NCBI GenBank assembly: GCA_017302015.1
Contig: JAFLEE010000020.1
Location: 1 to 64,000, forward strand
Reading direction: 5' to 3'
Origin: Spirochaetota bacterium
Lineage (GTDB): Bacteria; Spirochaetota; UBA12135; COTS27; JAFLEE01
DNA: 64,000 bases
The notes beneath the pieces are model-generated. The model searched no databases. It saw only the letters and a program-made list of their open reading frames with translations, and was not told where the DNA came from. The translations under genes and the position numbers were made by a program. Shown here piece after piece: positions 41,826 through 50,678 of the stretch. Position 1 is the stretch's first letter; each line of letters opens with the position of its first letter.

Positions 41826-42989
41826 TTATTCCCCCAATTCGCCGGGCCCCCCCGAGGGTTCCAACGGCACCACACCCAGTTCCTTGTCGGTCTCGCGCAG
41901 GTAGAACTCCTTCATCTTCTCCACCGCGGAGGCCTCCATGGTGCGCTCGACGAGGGCGAGGAGGTAGCCGCCCAAGCCCAGGCCGGTCATCTTGATCCCG
42001 AGCGCGCCGGGGAGGGATTTGGCGAAGCCCACGAGGAGGTCGGATTCGAAGCAGGTGACGTTATAGTCGTTCTTGAGGGAGACGTGGCTGTCGAGCATGA
42101 GGCGGCCGAGGGAGAAGAAATCGAGCTGCTTGAGTTTCAGCACGCCCTGCTTCACCCGGGCGACCTCGGTGATGATGTGGCGCACGCGCTTGAACTCCAC
42201 GTCGCCGAGGATGTCGTTGCTACTCTCCAATTCGTCGAGGGCGAGGTCGGCGAGGCGCTTGCATTTGGGAAAGCGGGTCTGGATCTTGCGCAGGGCCTTG
42301 GCGCAGGTGGCCAGGCGCTCGGCGTGCACCTCCTCGGCCCTCTGCTGGGGCACGCGGCTGTCGAGGAGCAGCAGGCGGTAGCGTTCGCTGGTGAAGGGGA
42401 AGGACCGCTCGCGCAGCAGGAGCGGATCGACGAGGAGCGCCTCCCCCGCCTTGGCGTAGCGGATGCCGAGCACCGATTCGCGGCGGAGGCGCCAGGGATG
42501 CACAGCCTGGTTCTGGTCGAGGAAGCAGGGGTCGAGGTTTTCCTTCGGCCACGCGACCCCGTTGAGCCCTTCGACCGCGGCCATCGCGGCGGCGGCGTGG
42601 GTCTCGGCCCGGGACAGGCCGACGTTGGCAGCGATATCGGTCTCGAACGCGAGGTCGAGGCCATCGGGCTCCTTCACGCCGAGGTCGAGCATCCACCCGA
42701 CCGCCTTCGCCGCCCAGGCGGGCGCGGCGCGCAGCGCCTCCTCGGTGGGGGGGAACGGCAGGTCGACCTGCTCCTCTTGGCCCGCATGGCCCACGCGCAG
42801 CCTCCCCGATTTGCCGGGGGCGGCGGCGCAGCGGGTCTGCTGGGGCGTAGCGGTGGAGAGCACGATCCCCCCGCCGTGGATGATGTGCTCCCCCAGGAGC
42901 GTGACCCGCCCCGGCGCCCCGAAGAGGCGCGGAGGCTTGCCGTCGGGGAAGCGGCGCGCAAAAAACTCCCGGAGCGCGCCCTCAGCCAT
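41826..42989 (-). CDS. Divergent galactokinase-like GHMP kinase
   Basis: A 387-residue protein with the length and order of galactokinases. Motif 1 is 'GAPGRVTLLGEHIIHGGG' (about 27-44), where GalK has GRVNLIGEHTDYNGG: the sugar-contacting D-Y is replaced by I-H. Motif 2, the phosphate loop GLSSSA, reads 'GLSRAETH' (about 154-161). Motif 3 is well kept, 'KMTGLGLGGYLLALVE' (about 342-357). The altered loops suggest a different sugar substrate, weak activity or a regulatory pseudokinase. The ATG at 42989 overlaps the mscS stop by 8 nt and starts the first conserved strand. No Leloir-pathway neighbour is present. Confidence 0.75.
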   Translation of the reverse strand: MAEGALREFFARRFPDGKPPRLFGAPGRVTLLGEHIIHGGGIVLSTATPQQTRCAAAPGKSGRLRVGHAGQEEQVDLPFPPTEEALRAAPAWAAKAVGWMLDLGVKEPDGLDLAFETDIAANVGLSRAETHAAAAMAAVEGLNGVAWPKENLDPCFLDQNQAVHPWRLRRESVLGIRYAKAGEALLVDPLLLRERSFPFTSERYRLLLLDSRVPQQRAEEVHAERLATCAKALRKIQTRFPKCKRLADLALDELESSNDILGDVEFKRVRHIITEVARVKQGVLKLKQLDFFSLGRLMLDSHVSLKNDYNVTCFESDLLVGFAKSLPGALGIKMTGLGLGGYLLALVERTMEASAVEKMKEFYLRETDKELGVVPLEPSGGPGELGE

Positions 42990-43905
42990 CGACGCCCCCT
43001 TCCCGGCTGCGGTCGAAGAACCTCGTGGTGGGATAGGCGAGTTCCAGGTCTTTGCGCCCGGCGAGGCGGGCCATGAGGGTTTCCCAAAGGCGCGATTCGC
43101 TTTCACGCCGCTTGCGCGGCTCCACCGCGTAGCGCAGGGTGAGTTCGATGCCGCTCTCGCGCACCCGCGTGAACACGGCGGGCCGCACCCCCCCCGTCGG
43201 CAGCACCCACTTGGCGGAGAGTTCCGCCAAGCGGCGCTCCAGGGGCGAGGGATCGGGAGCCACCTCGGCGAGGACCGAGGCGCACAGGGCCTTGGCCCCC
43301 TCGAAATCGCTCTCGAAGGTGAAGGTCACCTTGAGTTCGTTCCAGATATGCTTGAGCGCCTGGTCGTAATTGGCCAGGATCTTGGTGAAGACCTGCCCGT
43401 TGGGGATGTGGAGGAGGCGCCCGGTGGCGTCGTCGGCATCGACCCAATTCCCCAGTTCGAACACCGTGAAGTTGAGGAGGCGCAGGTCGACCACGTCGCC
43501 CTTGATCTCGCCCAATTGGATGCGCTCGCCCACCGCGAAGGGCCTGCGGGCCGCGATGTAGACCCAACCCGCCAGGTTCTGGAAGAACTCGCGCAACGCG
43601 ATGGCCAGGCCGCCCGCCACGAGGCCGAGGAAGGTGGAGAGGGTGGTGAAACTCTCCGACCAAAGGCGCCCGATCAGGATGAGGGAGAGCGCCACCGTCA
43701 GATAACCCGCCGTCTTCCGCACCCCGTAGCGGGCCGCGGCGTCCTTCATGCGCCGGGTGAGCGCGCGGGCCAGAAAATGCTGGAAGAGGAGGAGCGAGGC
43801 GAGGATGCCCAGGGAAAGGAGGAGGCGCGCCTGGAGGGCCGGCGTCAGCCCGGTGGAATGTCGGATGAATTGGCTGAGGGAATCGAGGAGCGGGTTCTCA
43901 ATCAT
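42982..43905 (-). CDS. mscS: MscS-family small-conductance mechanosensitive channel
   Basis: A 307-residue membrane protein. Transmembrane helices lie near 20-45, 60-85 and 88-115; the last is the pore helix region 'FLGLVAGGLAIALREFFQNLAGWVYIAARRPFAVGERIQLG'. A cytosolic beta domain follows with 'GDVVDLRLLNFTVFELGN', 'HIPNGQVF' and an alpha/beta C-terminus. The family opens under membrane tension to release osmolytes. The ATG at 43905 overlaps the upstream stop by 8 nt; an ATG five codons earlier (43920) is also possible. It lies between a reductase-like gene and the GHMP kinase in an overlapping row. Confidence 0.92.
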   Translation of the reverse strand: MIENPLLDSLSQFIRHSTGLTPALQARLLLSLGILASLLLFQHFLARALTRRMKDAAARYGVRKTAGYLTVALSLILIGRLWSESFTTLSTFLGLVAGGLAIALREFFQNLAGWVYIAARRPFAVGERIQLGEIKGDVVDLRLLNFTVFELGNWVDADDATGRLLHIPNGQVFTKILANYDQALKHIWNELKVTFTFESDFEGAKALCASVLAEVAPDPSPLERRLAELSAKWVLPTGGVRPAVFTRVRESGIELTLRYAVEPRKRRESESRLWETLMARLAGRKDLELAYPTTRFFDRSREGGVDG

Positions 43906-44569
43906 GGGGCGTGGCCGCATAGGCGGCGATGGCGTCGCCCTCCAGGAGGCGGAGCCCCGCCGGGGGCCGCGCGGCGCTCTCCACCAAGGCGCGCGCCACC
44001 ACGGCGCCCGCCACCGAGCGGTATTTTTTCAACGGTCCGACCATGACGAAATCATAGAGGGGCGCCACGGCGCGCGCCACGGCCTCGGCGAAGCGCTTCT
44101 CCTTGCGCGGCCCGGTGAGCAGCGAGGGGCGGAGCAGGGTGAGCGAGGGGAACCCCAGGCCCCGGACCGCCTCCTCCAATTCGCCCTTCACGCGCATGTA
44201 GAACATCGACGAGCGGGCATTGGCGCCCAAGGCGGAGACGAGGAGGAAATGGGGCACGCCGTTTTCCCGGGCGGCCCGGGCGAAGGCGAAGGCCATGTCG
44301 AAATCCACCGCGCGGAAGGCCCCGCGGCTGCCCGCCCGCTTGATCGTGGTGCCCAGGCAGCAGACCGCGCAGTCGCCTCGGACCTCCCCCGCCCATTCCG
44401 CCGGTCTGGAGAAGTCCACCCGGCGCTCGGCCAGTTTCGCCCCCCCCGCGCCCGCGGGGGATCGGGCGAGGACGACGACCCGGTCGAACCGCGCGTCCAC
44501 GGCGAGTTGGCGCAGGACCTCGGCGCCCACCAGGCCGGTCGCCCCCGCGAGAACCGCATGATTTGCCAT
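43898..44569 (-). CDS. TIP30/HTATIP2-like NAD(P)-binding reductase
   Basis: A 223-residue atypical short-chain dehydrogenase. The Rossmann turn is 'LAGATGLVGAEVL' (about 7-19), followed by 'VVVLARSP', 'CCLGTTIKRAGS', 'FLLVSALGANARSSMFYMRVKGELEE' (YxxxK) and 'LRPSLLTG'. These match the TIP30/YbjT group. The substrate is unknown. It has a leaderless-type promoter and starts a three-gene overlapping row with mscS and the GHMP kinase. Confidence 0.85.
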   Translation of the reverse strand: MANHAVLAGATGLVGAEVLRQLAVDARFDRVVVLARSPAGAGGAKLAERRVDFSRPAEWAGEVRGDCAVCCLGTTIKRAGSRGAFRAVDFDMAFAFARAARENGVPHFLLVSALGANARSSMFYMRVKGELEEAVRGLGFPSLTLLRPSLLTGPRKEKRFAEAVARAVAPLYDFVMVGPLKKYRSVAGAVVARALVESAARPPAGLRLLEGDAIAAYAATPHD

Positions 44570-44575
44570 GGCTCG

Positions 44576-44581
44576 ATTGTA
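44576..44581 (-). promoter_or_regulatory. Extended -10 promoter of the TIP30-mscS-GHMP row
   Basis: Minus strand TGA-TACAAT (extended -10), ending 6 nt before the ATG at 44569. The element overlaps the last bases of the upstream lacI gene. No -35 is evident, as is common with extended -10 promoters. Confidence 0.5.
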
Positions 44582-45628
44582 TCAGGAAAAGTGGCGCAGG
44601 ATCCCCGGGATGCGCGTGACGCCGCCCGGTTGCCCCGGCCCGCGGGCCAGGAGTTCGAGGGCGGCCTCGACCATGGCGGAGGCGTTCTGCTCGATGTAGG
44701 AGATGGGGCGCGTGAACAGCCCCCGGTGTTGGGTGAAAAAGCCCAGGGCGTCGCCCAGGACGGGCTCGTCGAACCCGCTTAAGATCAGGTCTTCCCCGAA
44801 TTGGCGGCCGCTGGCGATGAGGGCGGGAAGCTGGCGCCTCAGGGCGCCGAGGGATTCGAAGAACGTGCACGACCCGGCCGGGGCCCCGGCGAAGTGCACG
44901 CGCCATTTTTCGAAAACTTGGGCCTCGTCGCCCTCCCAGGCCAATGCCCCCATATCGACGCGCGGCAGGTTCAAGTCCGCCACGGCGCTTTGGAATCCCT
45001 CGCGCCGTTGGGCGAGCACCGGCAGGTCGAGATTCGAACCGGTGAAATAGAAGCGCTTCACTCCTAGGGCCGCCAGGGCCCGGGCCGCTCGGGCGGCGTC
45101 TCCCTGGTTGTCGCCGACGACCGCCCGGATGGACTCGTGGGGAAGGTTGCTATCGAGGTAGACCACCGGCATCGCCTTGGGCATCGCCGCGAGGTACTGC
45201 CCCATGGGGAGCGTGCGCGCTTGCCAGGCGGTGACCACGAAGACCCCGTCGCAGAGGCGGTTCTCGAAATGCCGAAGCAGGTCGAGTTCGCGCTTGGCGT
45301 CGAACTCGCTGCAGGCCACTTCGATGCCCAGGCCGCGGCGGCGCAGGCGCTTTTCGAGTTGCCCCAGGAGTTCGAGGGAAAAACCCTCGAAGGAATGCAC
45401 GAGGAAGCCCACCGTATCGCTCTTTCGGCGCCGCAGCGTCCGGGCGGCGGCGTCGGGCCGGTAGCCCAGATCCTCCACGGCCTTCAGGATCCGCGCGCGG
45501 GTGTCGGCGCCCACCGAGAAATTCTCGTAGGCGTTGAGCACCTTGCTCACCGCAGAAATGGAAACCTTCGCGCGCTCGGCGATGGCGCGGATGCCGACGG
45601 CCTGTTTTTTCGGAATTTTCTTTTTCAC
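44582..45628 (-). CDS. LacI-family transcriptional regulator
   Basis: A 348-residue regulator when begun at GTG 45628; an ATG at 45655 in the same frame would add nine residues. The helix-turn-helix is 'IRAIAERAKVSISAVSKVLNA', the hinge 'YRPDAAARTLRRRK', and the effector domain follows ('VGFLVHSFEGFSLELL', 'VVYLDSNLP', 'ILSGFDEPVL'). The GTG start is favoured because a 14-bp LacI-type dyad lies immediately upstream and would otherwise be inside the gene. It is the last gene of the leftward nagB locus and could be a second regulator of it. Confidence 0.88.
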   Translation of the reverse strand: MKKKIPKKQAVGIRAIAERAKVSISAVSKVLNAYENFSVGADTRARILKAVEDLGYRPDAAARTLRRRKSDTVGFLVHSFEGFSLELLGQLEKRLRRRGLGIEVACSEFDAKRELDLLRHFENRLCDGVFVVTAWQARTLPMGQYLAAMPKAMPVVYLDSNLPHESIRAVVGDNQGDAARAARALAALGVKRFYFTGSNLDLPVLAQRREGFQSAVADLNLPRVDMGALAWEGDEAQVFEKWRVHFAGAPAGSCTFFESLGALRRQLPALIASGRQFGEDLILSGFDEPVLGDALGFFTQHRGLFTRPISYIEQNASAMVEAALELLARGPGQPGGVTRIPGILRHFS

Positions 45629-45629
45629 G

Positions 45630-45643
45630 GGAAACCGTTTTCC
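45630..45643. promoter_or_regulatory. Operator-like dyad before the lacI gene
   Basis: GGAAACCGTTTTCC (plus strand): symmetric at 6 of 7 half-site positions, with a central CG step as in many LacI-family operators. It lies one base before the GTG start codon, so binding would block expression of the regulator itself. Confidence 0.5.
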
Positions 45644-45706
45644 ATTGGATCCCATTGTACTTTGAGCCGCCCTTCAAACCCACCCGGCGGCGGCAGTTGG
45701 GAAGGC

Positions 45707-48598
45707 TCAGGGAAGGGGGGTCGGCCAATCCCGCACGCGAAACGATTTCAAGGAACCTTCGAAATAAAACGCCGCTTGGGGTCCCCACCCCCCGAATTCA
45801 CACCCCCCGAATTGGAAGAGTCGGCGGGTCGGATGATAGGGGAACGGGAAGGATCTCCCCGCCCGGCCATCCACCCGTACGGTGAGCGCCTTTAGATCGT
45901 AGGAGACCTCGAGCCGAGACCAGTCCCCGATATTGACGAACAACTTCGTTGGGATCACCGTGGAGACGTTGTAATAATCCTCGCTCCCGAGGACGATCTC
46001 GCGATTCTTAATCCGGATTTCCAGGTACGGCAGGTAGGGGTTGTGGTTTCGAAAAAGGATCTGTTCCTTGTCCGCCATGGGCTTGAATTCGAAGGCCAGC
46101 GTGAATGCCTTGGTCGGGAAAATCCGGTTGAACGCGACGTAATTTCCCCTCCCGTCGAAGGAGAGGCCATTCGTCCCGGCTTCCTCGATCCACCTTGCCG
46201 CGGTGCGTTCCCCTTCTTTCGGGTAGGACCTCGAGGTGGAAAACGGCCAAGCGTAGGTGGCCCCGCCGCCGATCTCACCCGAAGCTTCCGGGCTGGCCGG
46301 GGTCCTAAGGAGGTCTCCCCCCCTTCCATTAAACTCATACTCGAAATCTTTCAGGGCGGCCTTGTCGACCTGCACGAGGAGGGGCCTGCCTTGCGTCTCG
46401 GACCAAACCGGCAACGCGGTGGAAGCGGGCTTCTCGGCGACGGGAGATCCCAATCCCAAGCAGGCGCTGCGGAAGATCTTCCCGGATTTGGAGATGGCGC
46501 GCCATTCGTATAGGGACGAGGCGCTTTCCGGCCGCAATCGGATCTCGCCGGAAACGTTCGAGTCATGGATCGGGAAGGGGAGATTGGGGAGGTCATCGAA
46601 CCGCTCGAAACGCAGGAAGATCCCCCGGGCCATGGACCACCCGAAACCGCCCTGCCGGTGAAGATCCCCCAAAGGGATGCTGCGGCGCGTCCCCGAGGAT
46701 TCGACATTCAGTACGCCCGATGCGAGCGCCGCCTTCGGCACTACCAGATAGAACTCCCTCAATACGCTATTGACGCGGGCATGGAGGATCACCCGGCTCC
46801 CGTCGCGCTTCCACGTGGAGGGGGCGATGACGTTGTCGGCCCGGTAGATGGGCCGGAATTGGAAATCGGCCCCCGGGATTTCGAAGACCATATGGACATT
46901 GGTGGCGGGGTCCATGCCGGCCCAGGAGCCGTAGAAGATCGCGTGGCTCTCCCGATCGGGGAATTCGTGGAGGGGATCCTGCGCCCATCGTTCGACGCCG
47001 TTCTCGAGCAATTCCAGGGAGGCCAGTTCTTCCGGGAAACGGAACGCGAACTTGAGGATGGCCTCCTGACCTGGACGCCAAGACGGATCGGCCCACCCGA
47101 AGCTGACCGTCAGCGGCATGAGGAGGTCGCGCAAGGGCAGTTTGACCCATTTGAAGTGGTGCTTATTGTTCGGGACCAGTCGAATCCCCGGGAAGCCGGC
47201 GGCAAACCGTCGACTTGCGCCCTTCGCGTCGACGACATGCAATGAAGGGCGGATCGATTGGAACTCGCTGCACTCCTCGGACGGCACGGAGAAGGTCGCC
47301 GCCTCCAGACGCGAAAGTTCCAGGGTCGCCGAAGATGTTTTCCGAATTTCCCTGCCGGCAAGATCCTCGAGGTGGATTTCGACCTTCAAAGCTCCCGAGG
47401 CGCTCGAATCGGGAATATTGAGGACTTCGAAGTCCATCCGCTCCCCCAATTCCACCGTCTGCGGAAAACTCAACACCAGATTGGGGATATCGAGCCGGTC
47501 GGTCGGCAAGGGCGAGGGGTTCTCTCCCCTCATCGTCTGGGCGTAGAACCTCAGGATCCGCATGGTGGAAAAGGAATTGCACATCGTCGGCTGGATGGAA
47601 TTCCCCTCGTTCGCTTCGTTCCACTCGGGGAGGATGATGACGCTGGGTTTTGCCGCCAACGCGAGCTCCATCTGCCGCCGTAAGACCCGCGTGCCGTCCT
47701 CGTGGGTCGTGGAACCCGTGAAATGGTTGACATACCCGTTCCCCGCGCACAGGCCGAGGTATTTCCCGCGGGGAGCGTACTCCGCGAGGACGCTTTTCAT
47801 GGTGTCGATCAACAGGGCGTAATACTCGGGGATGAAATGCCCCTCGGGCGTGTCCATCGAGTGGTGTGCGGCGAAGAGGAGGCCATCCCCCACCTCCAAA
47901 TAGGACCGGAACTTGGACTTCCAAGCCTCCAGCGTGCTATTGGAGAGGCCGCCGCAACGATTGTATTCCCGCATATCGAGGTACTGCCGCGAGGGCAGGT
48001 CCAGGAGGATGGCGAACTCGTTCGGGTAGGCCCGGCGCACCGGTTCCAAGATGCCCGCCCATTCGGCGGGCGTTTTGGCGTCCGCGACGTAAGTGGTGAT
48101 GAGGATCTTTCCATCCACGCGCGCGATCGTCGGCGAACGGCGTCCGCGCGCAAGGATCACCTGGAGGAAATCGCGTATCTCCTCCGGCTTGAGGTGGCCG
48201 CTCAACTCGAATTGGTTGCGGATGCCGGGGGACAGGTCCCGTTCCGAGAGGTCCCAGGCCCTCAAGTGCAGATCCAAATAACTTTTCGCCTGGATCAGGT
48301 TGGCGAACCCGTCGATCCCATAGGCCTGGAGGATCTCACGCTGGCGCCGGTAACTCGCCTCGGTGAAAACCTCGTGGGCATCGCCGGTGAAGCCCGTGGT
48401 CCGGTCGAGTAAAAGCGGTCGATCCACAAACCGGTGGAGGTAGTTCTCGTAGAGTCCGTATTTTTGGACGATCCGGGCGAACACCAGGGGGCGATCGTTT
48501 CCCCGATCGGCGGGGTTCAACCACGACGGCGGGAGGAGGAGGACGGCGGCGAGGACGAACAGGCCCCGTGCTCCCGGGGACCCTCCCGTTTTCAGCAT
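45707..48598 (-). CDS. Secreted GH99/GH71-like glycoside hydrolase with C-terminal LamG-like domain
   Basis: A 963-residue exported protein with a signal peptide (LFVLAAVLLLPPSWL). Residues about 35-400 look like a TIM barrel of the type seen in GH71/GH99-like enzymes: 'QREILQAYGIDGFANLI', 'ILITTYVADAKTPAEWAGI', 'YLGLCAGNGYVNHF', 'VIILPEWNEANEGNSIQP', with acidic residues at strand ends. The assignment is tentative. A middle beta-rich region (about 430-780) is unrecognised. The C-terminal 180 residues form a LamG/concanavalin-like module ('NGLSFDGRGNYVAFNRIFPTKAFTLAFEF'). The ATG overlaps the Gfo/Idh stop by 7 nt, so it is co-translated with that enzyme and nagB. Confidence 0.65.
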   Translation of the reverse strand: MLKTGGSPGARGLFVLAAVLLLPPSWLNPADRGNDRPLVFARIVQKYGLYENYLHRFVDRPLLLDRTTGFTGDAHEVFTEASYRRQREILQAYGIDGFANLIQAKSYLDLHLRAWDLSERDLSPGIRNQFELSGHLKPEEIRDFLQVILARGRRSPTIARVDGKILITTYVADAKTPAEWAGILEPVRRAYPNEFAILLDLPSRQYLDMREYNRCGGLSNSTLEAWKSKFRSYLEVGDGLLFAAHHSMDTPEGHFIPEYYALLIDTMKSVLAEYAPRGKYLGLCAGNGYVNHFTGSTTHEDGTRVLRRQMELALAAKPSVIILPEWNEANEGNSIQPTMCNSFSTMRILRFYAQTMRGENPSPLPTDRLDIPNLVLSFPQTVELGERMDFEVLNIPDSSASGALKVEIHLEDLAGREIRKTSSATLELSRLEAATFSVPSEECSEFQSIRPSLHVVDAKGASRRFAAGFPGIRLVPNNKHHFKWVKLPLRDLLMPLTVSFGWADPSWRPGQEAILKFAFRFPEELASLELLENGVERWAQDPLHEFPDRESHAIFYGSWAGMDPATNVHMVFEIPGADFQFRPIYRADNVIAPSTWKRDGSRVILHARVNSVLREFYLVVPKAALASGVLNVESSGTRRSIPLGDLHRQGGFGWSMARGIFLRFERFDDLPNLPFPIHDSNVSGEIRLRPESASSLYEWRAISKSGKIFRSACLGLGSPVAEKPASTALPVWSETQGRPLLVQVDKAALKDFEYEFNGRGGDLLRTPASPEASGEIGGGATYAWPFSTSRSYPKEGERTAARWIEEAGTNGLSFDGRGNYVAFNRIFPTKAFTLAFEFKPMADKEQILFRNHNPYLPYLEIRIKNREIVLGSEDYYNVSTVIPTKLFVNIGDWSRLEVSYDLKALTVRVDGRAGRSFPFPYHPTRRLFQFGGCEFGGWGPQAAFYFEGSLKSFRVRDWPTPLP

Positions 48599-49878
48599 CC
48601 CAACAGCTCCTCCATCGTCACGAGACGGCGCTCCCGCGCCGAGCGCCAGATGCCCTCCCCCAAGGCCACGGCTTGAGCGCCGGCGAGGGCGTTGGACTGG
48701 ATGGGGTAAGCGCGCTTCGGATCGGGCCCGAGGAACAGGTCTTCCTGGAGGAGGGGATCGGAGCCCCCGTGGCTGCCCAGGCCCTGCACCACGTGGATGC
48801 GCTCGCGCCCGGAACCGAAGAGGGGCATGAGATCCAAGGTCGACTCTTCCGCCACGGGGAAGGGGGTCCGCGAAGCGGCGTGGTAATGGGTCCACTCGAT
48901 GCGGCCCTTCGTCCCGTGGAGGATGAGGCGCAGGCCCTCGTAGGGGCTGGAGAAGTTCACGCTATAGGAAAAGAGCGTGCCCCCGTCGAAGCGGATGCTC
49001 GCGGTGTAGGTGTCCTCGATATCGATGCGCGAGTCGAAGATGCACTGGTCGGTGTGGTAGCCGGTATAGTCCGGTTTCACCGTCCCCAAGTGGTCGTCCT
49101 TCACCGACCCACCGGCCACCCGGCCGTTCCAACGGCGGTGGTAGGCGCAGTCCTGCTTCACCTCGCAACTGGCGCAGCGGCGGCCGTCGCCCGTCTTCGG
49201 GTTCTCGGGCCCCTGATCGCCGTAATAGTTGAGGGCGCCGTGGGCGAAGACCTCCAGGGGCGCCTGGCCCACCAGCCACGAGACGAGGTCCAGATGGTGG
49301 GTGCTCTTGTGGATGGAGAGCCCGCCGGAGTTCGCGCGCATGCGGTTCCACCGCATGAAATAACTCGCGCCGTGGTGGGTATCGATGGACCAGTTGAGAT
49401 CGACGGAGGTCACCCGCCCGATCCGGCCCTCGAGCACGAGTTCCTTGATGCGCCGCGCTTCGGCGGTATAGCGCACGTTGAAGGTGACCGTGACCCGGCC
49501 CTTGCTCTTCTTCTCCGCCTCGAGCACGCGCTTGGCGTCGGCGGCCGTGGAGGTCATGGGCTTCTCGCTGATGACGTCGAGGTCCTTGGCGAGGGCCTTG
49601 AGGATGTAGGTGGCGTGCGTAGAGTCCATGCCCGCGACGATGATGCCGTCGGGTCGGGTCTCCGCCACCATGCGGTCGAAAGCCTCCTCGCCCAGGAAGA
49701 CGGGGATGGACGCGGCCTCGGGGTAGAGGCGCGCGCAGACCTCGAAGCGCCGAGGGTCCACATCCAGGAGGCCCACCAGCTCGGCGTGCTCTTGGAAAGT
49801 CCGCAGGAGCGGCCCGATGAACATATTGAGGCCCCGATTGCTCACCCCGCACACCGCATAACGTTTTCGTCGTTCCAT
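48592..49878 (-). CDS. Gfo/Idh/MocA-family NAD(P)-dependent oxidoreductase
   Basis: A 428-residue sugar or cyclitol oxidoreductase. The Rossmann domain starts 'YAVCGVSNRGLNMF' and shows the catalytic 'SEKPMT' (EKP, about 106-111). The C-terminal beta-sheet domain carries 'GGLSIHKSTHHLDLVSWLVG' with His residues typical of the family. A four-Cys patch, 'RRCASCEVKQDC', in the C-terminal domain is an unusual addition. The ATG at 49878 is preceded by GGGAGG at 4 nt. Located between nagB and a secreted glycosidase, it probably oxidises a hexose or uronate released from the polymer (inference). Confidence 0.9.
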   Translation of the reverse strand: MERRKRYAVCGVSNRGLNMFIGPLLRTFQEHAELVGLLDVDPRRFEVCARLYPEAASIPVFLGEEAFDRMVAETRPDGIIVAGMDSTHATYILKALAKDLDVISEKPMTSTAADAKRVLEAEKKSKGRVTVTFNVRYTAEARRIKELVLEGRIGRVTSVDLNWSIDTHHGASYFMRWNRMRANSGGLSIHKSTHHLDLVSWLVGQAPLEVFAHGALNYYGDQGPENPKTGDGRRCASCEVKQDCAYHRRWNGRVAGGSVKDDHLGTVKPDYTGYHTDQCIFDSRIDIEDTYTASIRFDGGTLFSYSVNFSSPYEGLRLILHGTKGRIEWTHYHAASRTPFPVAEESTLDLMPLFGSGRERIHVVQGLGSHGGSDPLLQEDLFLGPDPKRAYPIQSNALAGAQAVALGEGIWRSARERRLVTMEELLGC

Positions 49879-49925
49879 GATCCCTCCCAGCATTGTTTTC
49901 TATTCGGTCCGCTTCAGATCGCCGC

Positions 49926-50669
49926 TTATCCGCCCGCGAGCATCGAGGCGGAATCCTTGTCGAGGAAGAGGTGGGTCGCGCCGTGGCGCTGGAGGATGGA
50001 GGCCGGAAAATCGGGGGAGACGCCCCGGCTCAGGCAATCGTGGACGGCCTTCGCCTTGCGCCGGTCGGGCACGCAGCAGATGATTTCCTTGGCGCGCAGG
50101 ATCTCGTTCACCGACATGGAGATCGCCCGCTTCGGCACGTCCTCCAGGGTCTTGAACCAGCCCTCGCCCATCTGCTGGCGGCGGCAGGCCTCGTCCAGCG
50201 CCACGACCAGATAGGGCTCCCGGGTGGTGAAATCGGCCGGCGGGTCGTTGAAGGCCAGGTGCCCGTTCTCTCCGATGCCCACGAAGGCCACGTCCACGGT
50301 TTCCTTCGAGATCAGGCTGCCCAGGCGCTTGCATTCCGCCATGGGGTCGGCCGCATCCCCCGCCACGAGGTGCACCGTCTTCGGCCGCACCTTGGAGATG
50401 AAGCGCTCCTTGAGGTACTTGCGGAAACTGGCCCCGTGGGTCTCGGGGATGCCGACATACTCGTCGAGGTGGAACAGGGTGGTCTTATCCCAATCCACGC
50501 GCTTCGGGTCGCGGGCGAGGGCCGCGAGGAACTCGAATTGGGAGGCCCCGGTGGCCGCGATGAAGACCGCTCGCCCGTTCTTTTGGATGGCGGCCCGCAG
50601 GAGGCCGATGGCCTTCTCCGCGGCGGCCTCGCCCAGGGCCGCCTTATCGCCGAAAATCTGCTTGTTCAT
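49926..50669 (-). CDS. nagB: Glucosamine-6-phosphate deaminase/isomerase family
   Basis: A 247-residue NagB-like enzyme converting glucosamine-6-phosphate to fructose-6-phosphate and ammonium. Signatures are '[15 protein letters not shown]' (phosphate loop), 'FHLDEYVGI' with the catalytic Asp (about 68) and '[17 protein letters not shown]' with the catalytic region (about 131-147). The length fits bacterial NagB without the allosteric C-terminal extension. AGGAG precedes the ATG. Its place directly after a LacI regulator and upstream of an oxidoreductase and a secreted glycosidase points to amino-sugar catabolism. Confidence 0.92.
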   Translation of the reverse strand: MNKQIFGDKAALGEAAAEKAIGLLRAAIQKNGRAVFIAATGASQFEFLAALARDPKRVDWDKTTLFHLDEYVGIPETHGASFRKYLKERFISKVRPKTVHLVAGDAADPMAECKRLGSLISKETVDVAFVGIGENGHLAFNDPPADFTTREPYLVVALDEACRRQQMGEGWFKTLEDVPKRAISMSVNEILRAKEIICCVPDRRKAKAVHDCLSRGVSPDFPASILQRHGATHLFLDKDSASMLAGG

Positions 50670-50678
50670 GGAACGCTC

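Noticed and set aside
48599-48895. Upstream extension of the GH99-like reading frame to an ATG at 48895
   Set aside because: The 99 extra residues are Arg/Pro/Gly-rich sequence read from the Gfo/Idh gene in another frame; the signal peptide begins at 48598.
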